DNA of 32,879 nt from Clostridiales bacterium (lineage in GTDB: Bacteria; Bacillota; Clostridia; Oscillospirales; Acutalibacteraceae), in NCBI GenBank assembly GCA_021202245.1, contig JAJQDK010000023.1, positions 1 through 32,879 on the forward strand. Reading direction: 5' to 3'. A program made the translations under genes and the position numbers. Every line of letters begins with the position of its first letter. The first letter of the stretch is position 1. Shown piece after piece: positions 8,954 through 18,047 of the stretch. The notes below the pieces were generated by a model. That model was not told the origin of the DNA and made no database searches. It saw only the letters and a list, made by a program, of their open reading frames with translations.

Positions 8954-9754
8954 GTGATTGTTATTAAAAACCTGAAATTTAACTACAAATTGCAGGCACA
9001 ATACAGCGCACCCATTGAGCATCATAATTTTTCGGTAATGTTTTTGCCTGCAAGTAATAACAGACAGGAAATTACAAGCCTGAATATTGATATTAAAGGC
9101 TGTGATAAGTACAATCTTACCACCGATAACTTCGGCAACGGGAAATGCTACGGTAAAATTGCAGAGCCGCACGATTTTTTTGACATCTGTATCTGCGGAA
9201 CGGCAAAAACAGGCATTGATATTTACGAGGAATACACAAGCGATCCGATGCAGTATTCCCTACTGAAATGCCATACTAAGCTAACCTATCCTTATGAAAA
9301 GCTTACAGAATACCACAAAAGCTTAGAATTGGACAAGCTGAGCGGGCCTTATGACAAGGCGCTGCACATAATGCATACTATTTACTATACCTTTAAATAT
9401 CTGCCCGGCGCTACGTCCATACACGAAACCGCCGAGGAGGCCCTTGCACTGGGAGAGGGCGTATGTCAGGATTACGCGCACATAATGGTGTCGCTGCTCA
9501 GGATGGAGGGTATAGCCGCAAGGTATGTTGTGGGAATGATTCCGGGAGATGGCGCAAGCCACGCTTGGGCGGAGGCGCTGTGCAACGGATATTGGTACGG
9601 CTTTGACCCCACCAACAACAAGCTTGTAAACGACGAGTACATAAGGGTATCCTGCGGCAGAGATTCAAGCGACTGTGCAGTGATTAGGGGCACGTTCAGA
9701 GGGATTGTAGCTCAAAAGCAATCCGAAGCCGTAACGGTTGAAGAGATTATTTAG
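8954..9754 (+). CDS. Transglutaminase-like protease-fold protein (COG1305-like)
   Basis: Catalytic triad motifs EGVCQDYAH (Cys), SHAWAEAL (His), YGFDPTNN (Asp). Confidence 0.9.
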   Translation: MIVIKNLKFNYKLQAQYSAPIEHHNFSVMFLPASNNRQEITSLNIDIKGCDKYNLTTDNFGNGKCYGKIAEPHDFFDICICGTAKTGIDIYEEYTSDPMQYSLLKCHTKLTYPYEKLTEYHKSLELDKLSGPYDKALHIMHTIYYTFKYLPGATSIHETAEEALALGEGVCQDYAHIMVSLLRMEGIAARYVVGMIPGDGASHAWAEALCNGYWYGFDPTNNKLVNDEYIRVSCGRDSSDCAVIRGTFRGIVAQKQSEAVTVEEII

Positions 9755-9803
9755 GCAAGGCACAACCGCTTAGCTCCGATTAACAAAAAGGGAGAGGATT
9801 AAA

Positions 9804-10733
9804 ATGGTCAGCACCATTGCATCGGTAGGTCTGCCTATTGATGAAACACTGATGATAAAGAAAAACCGTCTGATTCCCAAGGAGGGACTCAAGGGCGGTG
9901 AAAAAAGGATAAGCATTGTAACGGGCACACACGGCGATGAGCTTGAGGGGCAGTATGTATGCTATGAGCTGCAGCGCAGAATTAAAGAAAGCTATGACTG
10001 TCTGACGGGCATAGCCGACATTTATCCTGCATTGAATCCGCTGGGCGTTGACTCGATAACAAGGGGGATTCCGGGATTTGATTTGGATATGAACAGAATG
10101 TTTCCGGGTTCGGGGCACAACTCAATGCCGGAATACATCACCTCGCAAATCACAAACGATTTGAGCGGGAGCGACGCTGTAATTGACATACATGCAAGCA
10201 ATATCTATTTGAAGGAAATCCCGCAAATACGAATTAATGAAATTACAAGGGACACGCTTGTGCCGTATGCAAAGTTGCTCAATGTTGACTATATTTGGAT
10301 TCATGCCTCGGCAACCGTGCTTGAATCCACTCTCGCCTACTCGCTCAACAGTATAGGAACTCCCACGCTGGTTGTTGAAATGGGCGTAGGTATGAGAATT
10401 ACAAAGGAGTACGGCGATCAGCTTGTTGACGGGATATTTTGCCTTATGAAGGAGCTTGGAATATGGCAGGGCAAAGTCATTGAGCCTAAAAAGCCGATTA
10501 TCTCGGAGGACGGCAAGGTTTCGTTTATAAACGCAAACAGCGCCGGCGTATTCGTACCTCTTGCAGAGCATTGGAAAAATGTAAAAAAAGGCGACCCTAT
10601 CGGCAAAATCCTAAATCCGCTTACCGGAGAAGCCGCAGAAGAAATTTTTGCGCAGACGGACGGTATCGTGTTTACACTGCGTGAGTATCCGATTGTATCG
10701 GAAGGCTCGCTCGTTGCAAGGATACTTTCGTAG
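9804..10733 (+). CDS. Succinylglutamate desuccinylase/aspartoacylase-like M14 metallo-deacylase (intact active site)
   Basis: GTHGDELEG (HxxE), NRMFPG, VIDIHAS, LVVEMGVG. Confidence 0.85.
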   Translation: MVSTIASVGLPIDETLMIKKNRLIPKEGLKGGEKRISIVTGTHGDELEGQYVCYELQRRIKESYDCLTGIADIYPALNPLGVDSITRGIPGFDLDMNRMFPGSGHNSMPEYITSQITNDLSGSDAVIDIHASNIYLKEIPQIRINEITRDTLVPYAKLLNVDYIWIHASATVLESTLAYSLNSIGTPTLVVEMGVGMRITKEYGDQLVDGIFCLMKELGIWQGKVIEPKKPIISEDGKVSFINANSAGVFVPLAEHWKNVKKGDPIGKILNPLTGEAAEEIFAQTDGIVFTLREYPIVSEGSLVARILS

Positions 10734-10749
10734 GGGGATTGGGATTATT

Positions 10750-11688
10750 ATGGAAGAAAAAACACTGTATGAATTAGGCTCAATTTACAGGGATAATATG
10801 CGGGTAAAGGGCTATATATTCGGCAAAGGAGAAAAATCCGCCTGCATTGTCGGAGCAACACGAGGCAATGAAATACAGCAGGTGTATATGTGTTCTCAGC
10901 TCATTAAAATTTTTACACAGCTTGAAAAGCTCGGAAAAATACAGGACGGAAAATCAATTATGGTTGTTCCCACCGTAAACAGCTATTCAATGAACATAGG
11001 AAAGCGTTTTTGGTCAACCGACAACACGGACATAAACAGAATGTTTCCCGGCTACAATCTCGGCGAAACAACTCAGAGAATAGCCGCAGGTGTGTTTGAA
11101 AGCGTGAACGACTATAAATACGGAATTCAGTTTACAAGCTTTTATATTCAAGGTAATTTTATTCCCCACGTAAGAATGATGAAAACGGGTTTTGAGGACC
11201 TTGACCTTGCGAGAGATTTCGGTCTTCCCTACATTTACCGCAGAAAGCCCCGTCCGTATGATACAACAACGCTCAACTATAATTGGCAGCTGTGGAAAAC
11301 AAAGGCATTTTCGGTATACACAAACGCAACCGACAGCATTGATACAGTAAGCGCACGGGAAGCTATCAACTCGGTTTTAAGCTTTCTGAATAAAAACGGC
11401 ATTATTGATTACAAATGCCACGAAGGATACATATCTCAGCTTATAGAAGGCGACTTGCTTGTCAACGTAAAATCCTTTGTTTCGGGTATTTTGGTAGTAC
11501 GCTCCGACGCAAATTCAAGCGTTAAAAGGGGCGATTTGCTCGCAGAGATTCTTGACCCGTACACGGGCAGGGTACTCGATGAGATAACCTCGCCCGTAAA
11601 CGGAATTGTATTTTTCCACGCAAACCAACCGCTGATTTACTCTCAGACAACGCTGTTTAAAATCATTCGGGAGGACGACCTGATTTAA
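10750..11688 (+). CDS. AstE/AspA-like M14 paralog, predicted pseudoenzyme
   Basis: ATG at 10750 (MEEKTLYELGSIYRDN). Retains NRMFPG and the C-terminal lipoyl-like region but has GATRGNE, IQFTSF and VYTNAT where 9804-10733 has THGDE, IDIHAS and VVEMG. Confidence 0.8.
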   Translation: MEEKTLYELGSIYRDNMRVKGYIFGKGEKSACIVGATRGNEIQQVYMCSQLIKIFTQLEKLGKIQDGKSIMVVPTVNSYSMNIGKRFWSTDNTDINRMFPGYNLGETTQRIAAGVFESVNDYKYGIQFTSFYIQGNFIPHVRMMKTGFEDLDLARDFGLPYIYRRKPRPYDTTTLNYNWQLWKTKAFSVYTNATDSIDTVSAREAINSVLSFLNKNGIIDYKCHEGYISQLIEGDLLVNVKSFVSGILVVRSDANSSVKRGDLLAEILDPYTGRVLDEITSPVNGIVFFHANQPLIYSQTTLFKIIREDDLI

Positions 11689-11689
11689 C

Positions 11690-11770
11690 CTAAGGCGCAA
11701 AAGGCTCCTGCGGCGGTTGCAATCGCCGCTGCAAGATTAAACAAGCTATCTTACTTAGCTCCGATTTAAA
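11690..11770 (-). repeat. Dispersed repeat family member, inverted orientation
   Basis: Minus strand ATTTAAATCGGAGCTAAGTAAGATAGCTTGTTTAATCTTGCAGCGGCGATTGCAACCGCCGCAGGAGCC aligns with the 5' halves of the 2133 and 21493 copies. Confidence 0.5.
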
Positions 11771-11784
11771 TAAAATATATACGC

Positions 11785-11824
11785 AAAAGCAGTGCAGTTC
11801 AATTTAAAGAGCTGCGCTGCTTTT
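11785..11824. terminator. Bidirectional intrinsic terminator
   Basis: AAAAGCAGTGCAG...CTGCGCTGCTTTT between convergent genes. Confidence 0.8.
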
Positions 11825-11839
11825 GTCTGTGCGATTAGC

Positions 11840-12583
11840 TTAGCCGGAGGACAGGGCAAGCCGTAAATCGGTGACATCGGCTATATTTATTTCTCTGTCA
11901 GAATTATAATCGGAAGCGTACAATATATATGCGTCCTCGTCGCTGTCATCGTATTCAAGAAGACCGCAAACATATTTTTGTATAAGCTCGGAATCGACAT
12001 AGTCGGTTTTTCCGTCAAGATTTAAATCCTTCATATTTTCGGGAACCCTGCCGCCTGCCAGCACAAAATCTACATATTCGTTTTCTATCAACTCAAGCGA
12101 CGCACTGTTTGAAGCTTCAAAAATATAAAGCCCGACCGAATCAAGACTCGTTATAATTTCATCTTCCGAATCAAAATAGCTGTTTTTAAACATCTCCGCT
12201 TTTTCATTTGTAATGCCCTTTTTGCTTAAATATTCATCAAGCCTTGTAAGCAAATCGACGGTATAGTCGTTATCGGTTGATGCCCTTTCAAGGTCAACAT
12301 TGTTCCTGATATAAAACCAGCCTGCGCACAAAAGGGTGTAGGGCTTAAAAACATCAAGACCGCAGTACACGGCGGTGGGCTGCACCATACTCGGATCGGT
12401 ATTTTTAAGAGAAAGCTTGGTGTATCCGTTTAATATGCTGAAGCCGAGCGCCATACCGTCGTCTGTCATATCCTCCTCGCTGAGCGCGGAAACCGAAAAG
12501 CTGCTGTACACAGCCGCAGATACGGACATAGTGATTGCAAGCACCGCTGAAATAATACGCTTAAAAAATTTGTGTTTGTTCAT
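11840..12583 (-). CDS. Secreted protein with C-terminal dockerin-like repeats
   Basis: Signal peptide; MKDLNLDGKTDYVDSELIQKYVCGLLEY...ASDYNSDREINIADVTDLRLALSSG. Confidence 0.75.
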   Translation of the reverse strand: MNKHKFFKRIISAVLAITMSVSAAVYSSFSVSALSEEDMTDDGMALGFSILNGYTKLSLKNTDPSMVQPTAVYCGLDVFKPYTLLCAGWFYIRNNVDLERASTDNDYTVDLLTRLDEYLSKKGITNEKAEMFKNSYFDSEDEIITSLDSVGLYIFEASNSASLELIENEYVDFVLAGGRVPENMKDLNLDGKTDYVDSELIQKYVCGLLEYDDSDEDAYILYASDYNSDREINIADVTDLRLALSSG

Positions 12584-12591
12584 ATAAAAAA

Positions 12592-12628
12592 CCTCCGTTC
12601 GATAAAATTATTATTTACCGAACGGAGG
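12592..12628 (-). promoter_or_regulatory. SD-sequestering 5' hairpin
   Basis: Minus strand CCTCCGTTCG-N17-CGAACGGAGG (perfect 10 bp), with GGAGG as the RBS of the ATG at 12583. Confidence 0.75.
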
Positions 12629-12718
12629 AAAAAATTATTATATACAAATTTAATTTAAAATTTTTTAAATAATGGACTTGCCCGCTTTAAAAACCGAGTG
12701 CACCGAAGTGCGGCATTA

Positions 12719-13857
12719 TCAGAGGTCGTTGACACCTACAATCTGTTTTTGAATTTCGGTAACATCGGTAACGTCAATACGTCCGTCATCATTAAAATCG
12801 CTGACAGAAGAATAGGATAAATCAGATTTATCCTCCGCCTTGCCTACAATAATTTTTTGAATGTAGGTTGCATCGGAAACAGAAAGCGAGCCATCCGAAT
12901 CTGCATCGCCTATCAGGTATACGCTCATAAGATAAGACGGGGAATTCTCTTTTAAACATTCGCACATCTCAGAGCCTGAGATTATTTTTTGTTCCAACGC
13001 TTCATCAAGTGTAAGCACATCTCCGGTTTCGGTATTAACAGCTAAATATCCGAACGGCGACAACGATCCGTACTGACTCACTTGATAAATATATCCGTTT
13101 ATTCGCTCCACAAGTTTGCCTTCATCTACGTCAGCATTGTTATATCCGGTATTTATAATTCTGTAACCGTTACTGAAATATTTGAAAACAGGAACGTCCA
13201 CATAATAATCGGGCTCATCCGGAGTTACTGAAATATTATTGTAATACTCGTCAACAAGTGAGTAAATATTCACTGCTTCCTCGCCGGTCACAAAATCTTT
13301 ATTTTTGGTTTCCGGCACAAGAGTCATATAGAAGTCCTTTAACTCATTAGTAAGGTTATCAATATACTCCGGGTCATTCTCATAACATATCGCAATCTGA
13401 GCATTAAGCACATAATCTGTCAAGGCGCTCTTATTATCCTCAAACAACAAATCGCTGTAATTTTTTTAACATAGGCGCCGTATTCATAGTATCTGCCGAT
13501 TAACTCATCCTGCCAATTACATTCAATAAAATTATACCGTGTTTCAACAAGCACAGCTGTGGCTTCGTCAACTTCGACCTGCGTAGCGTCCGGATTATTA
13601 TATACTTTCAAAGCCATTTCCTCCGCCGCCTTCACATTTTCATAATATTCGACTGTCAGATTAAAACCTTCAAACCACTCGTAATTGTATAAAGCGTCAT
13701 ACAGCGCAGATTTATCCACATCGTCTGCATCTGCTTCTGAAACATACTGAGAAGAATTTTCAGCAGCGCAAACATTAAGAGTTATACTCGGTGCACAGAT
13801 AATTGATAACGACATCAGCACTGCAACGGTCTTTTTGAAGCTGTTATACTTTTTCAT
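12719..13857 (-). CDS. Secreted dockerin protein, interrupted by an apparent -1 frameshift at A7
   Basis: 13420-13857 carries the signal peptide and FIVAR-like N-terminus; 12719-13450 carries the C-terminal dockerin (GDADSDGSLSVSDATYIQKIIVG...DFNDDGRIDVTDVTEIQKQIVG). They join as ...YGAYVKK|NYSDLLFEDNKSALTDYV... after a -1 shift at T7 13461-13467. Confidence 0.7.
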
Positions 13858-14016
13858 TAGAATTTCCTCCTTTTCATTAACCTGAAATTGCTTTATTGAC
13901 GGGCAACAGGCTGCTTCTGCGGCATCTCCGGTTGCAACAATCTTTTTGCCGGCCGATACGGTGTAACTGCCGACCGGAAAAGCCTAAGATAAAACAAACC
14001 TATTGTTTTCAGTTAC

Positions 14017-14045
14017 ATATTATCATAAACAATGTGAGTTGTCAA
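14017..14045 (-). promoter_or_regulatory. Promoter for dockerin gene 12719-13857
   Basis: Minus strand TTGACA-N17-TAATAT; leaves a ~150-nt leader before the ATG. Confidence 0.65.
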
Positions 14046-14085
14046 GAGCAAGTGGGATTTTTATTACGATTTTTTTAAAATATTT

Positions 14086-14991
14086 TTAATACTTTTGGTC
14101 AAAAAGCTTTTTAACTATTTTTTTCAGGCTGAAGCTTTTAATTACATCGTGATATACATAATTTATTTCGGCACAAATCATAAAGGAAGCCATACAAAAG
14201 TAAAGCCATATCATTATTACGGCAAATCCGGTCAGACTTCGGTAAATTGAAAATCCGTTAAAGTTATTAACATAGGTTGAAATTACAAATGAAAGCACAT
14301 ACCACGACAGTGTGCAGAGCAACGCACCCGGGAGCTGGTATTTAAAGCCGTATTCACGGTGTTCCGCTCTGCTGATATTGGGGAAATTTCGGTAGATAAG
14401 CGCAAATATAACGACAATAAAAGCAAAAAGCAGGACATATCTCAAATGATAAATTCCGGCGACTATATTCGGCAAAAAGGCAACGTAAGGTGAAAGCCAG
14501 TCGTTTAAGGACGAGCCGAACACAACGACGACTATTGACATAAGTATGATGAGGAAAAAGATAAGGGTGTAAATCATAGCGCGAATACGCAGATAAATCC
14601 AGGTTCTGTTTTCATATGCGTTATAGATGCGGTTCAAGCCGTTTGTCAGCGCGTGCATACCCTGTGAAGCCGACCAAAGCGTAACAATAAGTGTAATAAA
14701 AGAAATTCCCACCGCACTGTTGTAAGCATCGCTAAGGAACTCGGAAACCTGAGTTACGATTTCTTCGGAGAAAATTCCGTTCAAGCCCAGCTCAATAAAC
14801 TCAACGGGAATATGCAGGTTTTGCAGCAGCGACACAAGAAACATCAAAAGCGGAACGGCAGAAAGCAGCATAAAAAAGGCGGACTGCCCCGCAATGGCAT
14901 ACACATTGTCGTGATTGCATTTACTTATAATGGGGTCATATTTATCAAAAATTTTCTGAAAAAAATTCATTATTCTCTTTATATATTTCAA
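14086..14991 (-). CDS. YihY/virulence factor BrkB family membrane protein
   Basis: Multi-TM; YAIAGQSAFFMLLSAVPLLMFL, LWSASQGMHALTNGLNRIYN, LPGALLCTLSWYVLSFVISTYVNNFNGFSIYRSLTGFAVIMIWLYF. Confidence 0.88.
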   Translation of the reverse strand: MKYIKRIMNFFQKIFDKYDPIISKCNHDNVYAIAGQSAFFMLLSAVPLLMFLVSLLQNLHIPVEFIELGLNGIFSEEIVTQVSEFLSDAYNSAVGISFITLIVTLWSASQGMHALTNGLNRIYNAYENRTWIYLRIRAMIYTLIFFLIILMSIVVVVFGSSLNDWLSPYVAFLPNIVAGIYHLRYVLLFAFIVVIFALIYRNFPNISRAEHREYGFKYQLPGALLCTLSWYVLSFVISTYVNNFNGFSIYRSLTGFAVIMIWLYFCMASFMICAEINYVYHDVIKSFSLKKIVKKLFDQKY

Positions 14992-15024
14992 GCTCTCACC
15001 AACCCTATATAAAAAGCGCTGTTA

Positions 15025-15786
15025 TTACTGCGTGCCGCTCTTTCGGCTTTGAATACGGTAAGCAACTCTTGTTACAAGTTTTTCACTTCCAAAGTGTTCA
15101 AGGAGCTTTGTGACTTTCATTGAAAAGCCGGGTATGATTACCATTTTATTCTTAAAGGTTTTATCAACGGCATACTTTGCAACATATTCGGGAGTTAATC
15201 CGTCAACACAGAATTTTACATTTGCCACGTCGTTAAAATTGGTTTTGACCGGTCCGGGACAGAGGGCGGATATTCCGACGTTAATATTGTCACGGCGAAG
15301 CTCCTCGTGGATTGCCTCGGTAAGGCGCAGAACATAGTTTTTGGAAGCGTAGTAGCTTGAAAACGTGGGGCCTGCCGAAAATCCTGCCAATGAAGCCACA
15401 TTCAGAATATAGCCGCTGTTGCGTTTTGCCATATCTTGAAGATAAAGCTTTGTCAGAATATGAACAGCAACCATATTTGTGTGCATAAGCTCAACCTCGG
15501 TTTCAAGCTGTACATCCAAAAACTTTCCGTAAGCTCCGAATCCGGCATTGTTTACAAGAAAGTCAATATTTTCATCCTTTGTATGCTCGTACAAGTCATA
15601 GCAATCCTGCTCACGTGACAAATCAAGTGTTATTACACGAACATTTACATTTTTTATTTCATCTCTGAGCTTATAAAGCTTGTCTGTGTTCCGTGCTACA
15701 ATTATTAAATCATAATTCAACAGCGCAAGATATTTTGCTGTTTCTCTGCCTATTCCGGAGCTTGCGCCGGTAACCAACGCTTTCAT
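15025..15786 (-). CDS. Short-chain dehydrogenase/reductase
   Basis: ALVTGASSGIGRETA, NNAGFGAYG, YYASKNYVL. Confidence 0.92.
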   Translation of the reverse strand: MKALVTGASSGIGRETAKYLALLNYDLIIVARNTDKLYKLRDEIKNVNVRVITLDLSREQDCYDLYEHTKDENIDFLVNNAGFGAYGKFLDVQLETEVELMHTNMVAVHILTKLYLQDMAKRNSGYILNVASLAGFSAGPTFSSYYASKNYVLRLTEAIHEELRRDNINVGISALCPGPVKTNFNDVANVKFCVDGLTPEYVAKYAVDKTFKNKMVIIPGFSMKVTKLLEHFGSEKLVTRVAYRIQSRKSGTQ

Positions 15787-16436
15787 TTAATCACCTGATT
15801 TTTTGATTTTTCTGCTGTTGCGCACATCCAGCTTGTACCGCTTTTTGTGTATGTCCGAATATTTATATAACCGGCTTGCGAGAGAATATTCTCTATTCCT
15901 TCCTCGGAAACCGCCTTGATGCCGAGCGTTTTTTCCACCTTTTCCCACTTGAACGGGTCCTCGTCGCTTTGCAGCATTTCAAATACAAGCAACAGCTTTC
16001 CGCCGACTTTCAAAATCCTGTTTATTTCTTTTAAATCATTAAGCTTGTCGGGCCAGAAATAATATGTTTCTACAGCGGTGACAACATCCATATTGTTATT
16101 GTTAAACGGCAGCGCCGAAACGGAGGCCTGCGCAATTTTCGCCTTGCCGCAAAGAATATTCCTTTCGTTAAGCTTTTTGGCCTTTTTTACGCACAAATCG
16201 GAATAGTCTATTCCCCACACCTTTCCGTTTCCGATTTTTTCGCACAGCTTCGCAACCGCTTTTCCGCCGCCGCAGCCAACGTCAAGCACATTGTACCTGC
16301 GCTCAAATTCAATATGGCTTAATCCCCAATCGGTCAAATCGGAATGGCCGCTGTTCATTGATTTTATCATAAGCTTTCCCCAAAATCCCTTGGGTTTTCC
16401 TGCATTTTCCACTAATTTGCGGTATTTCATTATCAC
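15783..16436 (-). CDS. Class I SAM-dependent methyltransferase
   Basis: VLDVGCGGGKAVAKL motif I; 4-bp overlap with the SDR gene. Confidence 0.85.
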   Translation of the reverse strand: MIMKYRKLVENAGKPKGFWGKLMIKSMNSGHSDLTDWGLSHIEFERRYNVLDVGCGGGKAVAKLCEKIGNGKVWGIDYSDLCVKKAKKLNERNILCGKAKIAQASVSALPFNNNNMDVVTAVETYYFWPDKLNDLKEINRILKVGGKLLLVFEMLQSDEDPFKWEKVEKTLGIKAVSEEGIENILSQAGYINIRTYTKSGTSWMCATAEKSKNQVIK

Positions 16437-16450
16437 TCACTCCTTGATTA

Positions 16451-17854
16451 CTATGTTAAATAAGGGACTTTCACACAACAAAAAAAATATCGGCATTTTT
16501 CAATCAAACACACGCTCTCTACGTGGGAGGTGCGGCTGAACATATCGCAGGGAGTAATTTCCCGTGCAAAATAACCGCGCTGCGAAAAATACTTTAAATC
16601 TCTTGCAAGCGTTGCGGGGTCGCACGAAACGTATACAATCCGCTTGGGAGACATTTCAAAAATTGTCCCGACAAGCTCCTCACCGCAGCCCTTTCTCGGC
16701 GGGTCAAGAATTATAACGTCGGGCTTTAACCCCTCGCTCTTTAGCTTTGCAGCCGCTTTTGCGGCATCGGCGCATATAAATCTTGCATTTTTTATATTAT
16801 TAAAACGTGCGTTTTCTTCTGCGTCCTTTACGGCATCCTCAACAATTTCAACTCCGATGAGAGCTTTGCAATCCTCAGCCATTGTCAGTCCTATTGTACC
16901 TGTTCCGCAATACAAATCAAGCAGAATTTCGTCGGAATGCAAATCGGCATATTCCTTAGCCCTGCCGTAAAGCTTTTCTGCCTGCCTGCGGTTGACCTGC
17001 CAAAATGAAAACGGAGAAATTTTGAATTTTAACCCGCAAAGCTCATCGGTTATATAATCGCTTCCGTAGGCTACACGATTCTTTGAGCCTAAGATAACAT
17101 TTGTTTTTTCTCTGTTTGAATTTATTATTACGCTTTTAAGGTTCAAAAGCTCGGATTTAAGCATTTTTACAAGCAAGTCCTCTTGCTTCAAGCCGTTTCC
17201 GTTTACGACATAGCAGACCATAAGCTCGTTTGTGACCTCGCCCAAACGAATATACAGGTGTCGGAGCCTGCCCTTTCCGGTGCTTTCATCATAAATATCA
17301 GCATTTGTACGACTTATAAAATCACGGGTAATTTTCAAAACCTTTGTAAAGGCTTCGGGCTGTAATACGCAGTCGTCGCAGTCAATAATACGGTGACTGT
17401 GAAAAGCATAAAATCCGATAACAGCATTGCCGTTTTTGTCCCTGCCAATCGGCAGCTGCGCCTTGTTGCGGTATCTCAGCGTGCTGTCTGAAGCAATTAT
17501 AGGCTTGTATGTTACATTTTCAACGCCGCCGATGCGTTCAAGCGCATCAATCACACGCTGCTGTTTAATGCTGCATTCCGCCTCATAGCTTATATGCCTC
17601 CACACACAGCCTCCGCAGCGGGAAAAATAAGGACAGTCGGGCTTGATACGTGACGGCGATGGCTTGATTATTCTTTCGATTTTACCGAAGGCGTAGGTTT
17701 TTTTTACCTTTAATATGCGCACCTCAAGCTCATCGCCTACTGCGGAAAGCGGTACAAAAACAGCTATTCCGTCATCTGTTCTTCCTATGCCGCTCCCCTC
17801 GGCGGCAGCGGAATTTATTGTCAGGGTTATAATATCGTTCTTTGCTAAATTCAT
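16451..17854 (-). CDS. rlmD: 23S rRNA (uracil-5)-methyltransferase, RlmD/RumA-like
   Basis: TRAM-like N-terminus; CPYFSRCGGCVWRHISYE Fe-S Cys motif; LLDLYCGTGTIGLTMA; DPPRKGC; VYVSCDPATLARDL. Confidence 0.85.
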   Translation of the reverse strand: MNLAKNDIITLTINSAAAEGSGIGRTDDGIAVFVPLSAVGDELEVRILKVKKTYAFGKIERIIKPSPSRIKPDCPYFSRCGGCVWRHISYEAECSIKQQRVIDALERIGGVENVTYKPIIASDSTLRYRNKAQLPIGRDKNGNAVIGFYAFHSHRIIDCDDCVLQPEAFTKVLKITRDFISRTNADIYDESTGKGRLRHLYIRLGEVTNELMVCYVVNGNGLKQEDLLVKMLKSELLNLKSVIINSNREKTNVILGSKNRVAYGSDYITDELCGLKFKISPFSFWQVNRRQAEKLYGRAKEYADLHSDEILLDLYCGTGTIGLTMAEDCKALIGVEIVEDAVKDAEENARFNNIKNARFICADAAKAAAKLKSEGLKPDVIILDPPRKGCGEELVGTIFEMSPKRIVYVSCDPATLARDLKYFSQRGYFAREITPCDMFSRTSHVESVCLIEKCRYFFCCVKVPYLT

Positions 17855-18047
17855 ATTTTACCACCACAAGTTTTTTGATTTTATTTTATCATCCTTATCA
17901 AATTTTGGCAACACATACTTAACCAAATTCAAAGCCTGCGAAAACAAAAATTTAAATAATGTGTTAAAATAATGAAATAGGTATTTATTTTTCGCATAAA
18001 AGCTTTATAATAAAATATATACATATTTCGGAACGGAGTGGACTATT

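Noticed and set aside
8312-9172. 286-aa antisense ORF on the minus strand
   Set aside because: Lies antisense across the alpha-E gene and into the transglutaminase gene, no recognisable motif, Cys/His/Asn-rich shadow composition.
13858-14010. Known riboswitch (c-di-GMP, c-di-AMP, cobalamin) in the dockerin leader
   Set aside because: Could not match the conserved cores of these classes by eye; left as an unassigned structured leader.
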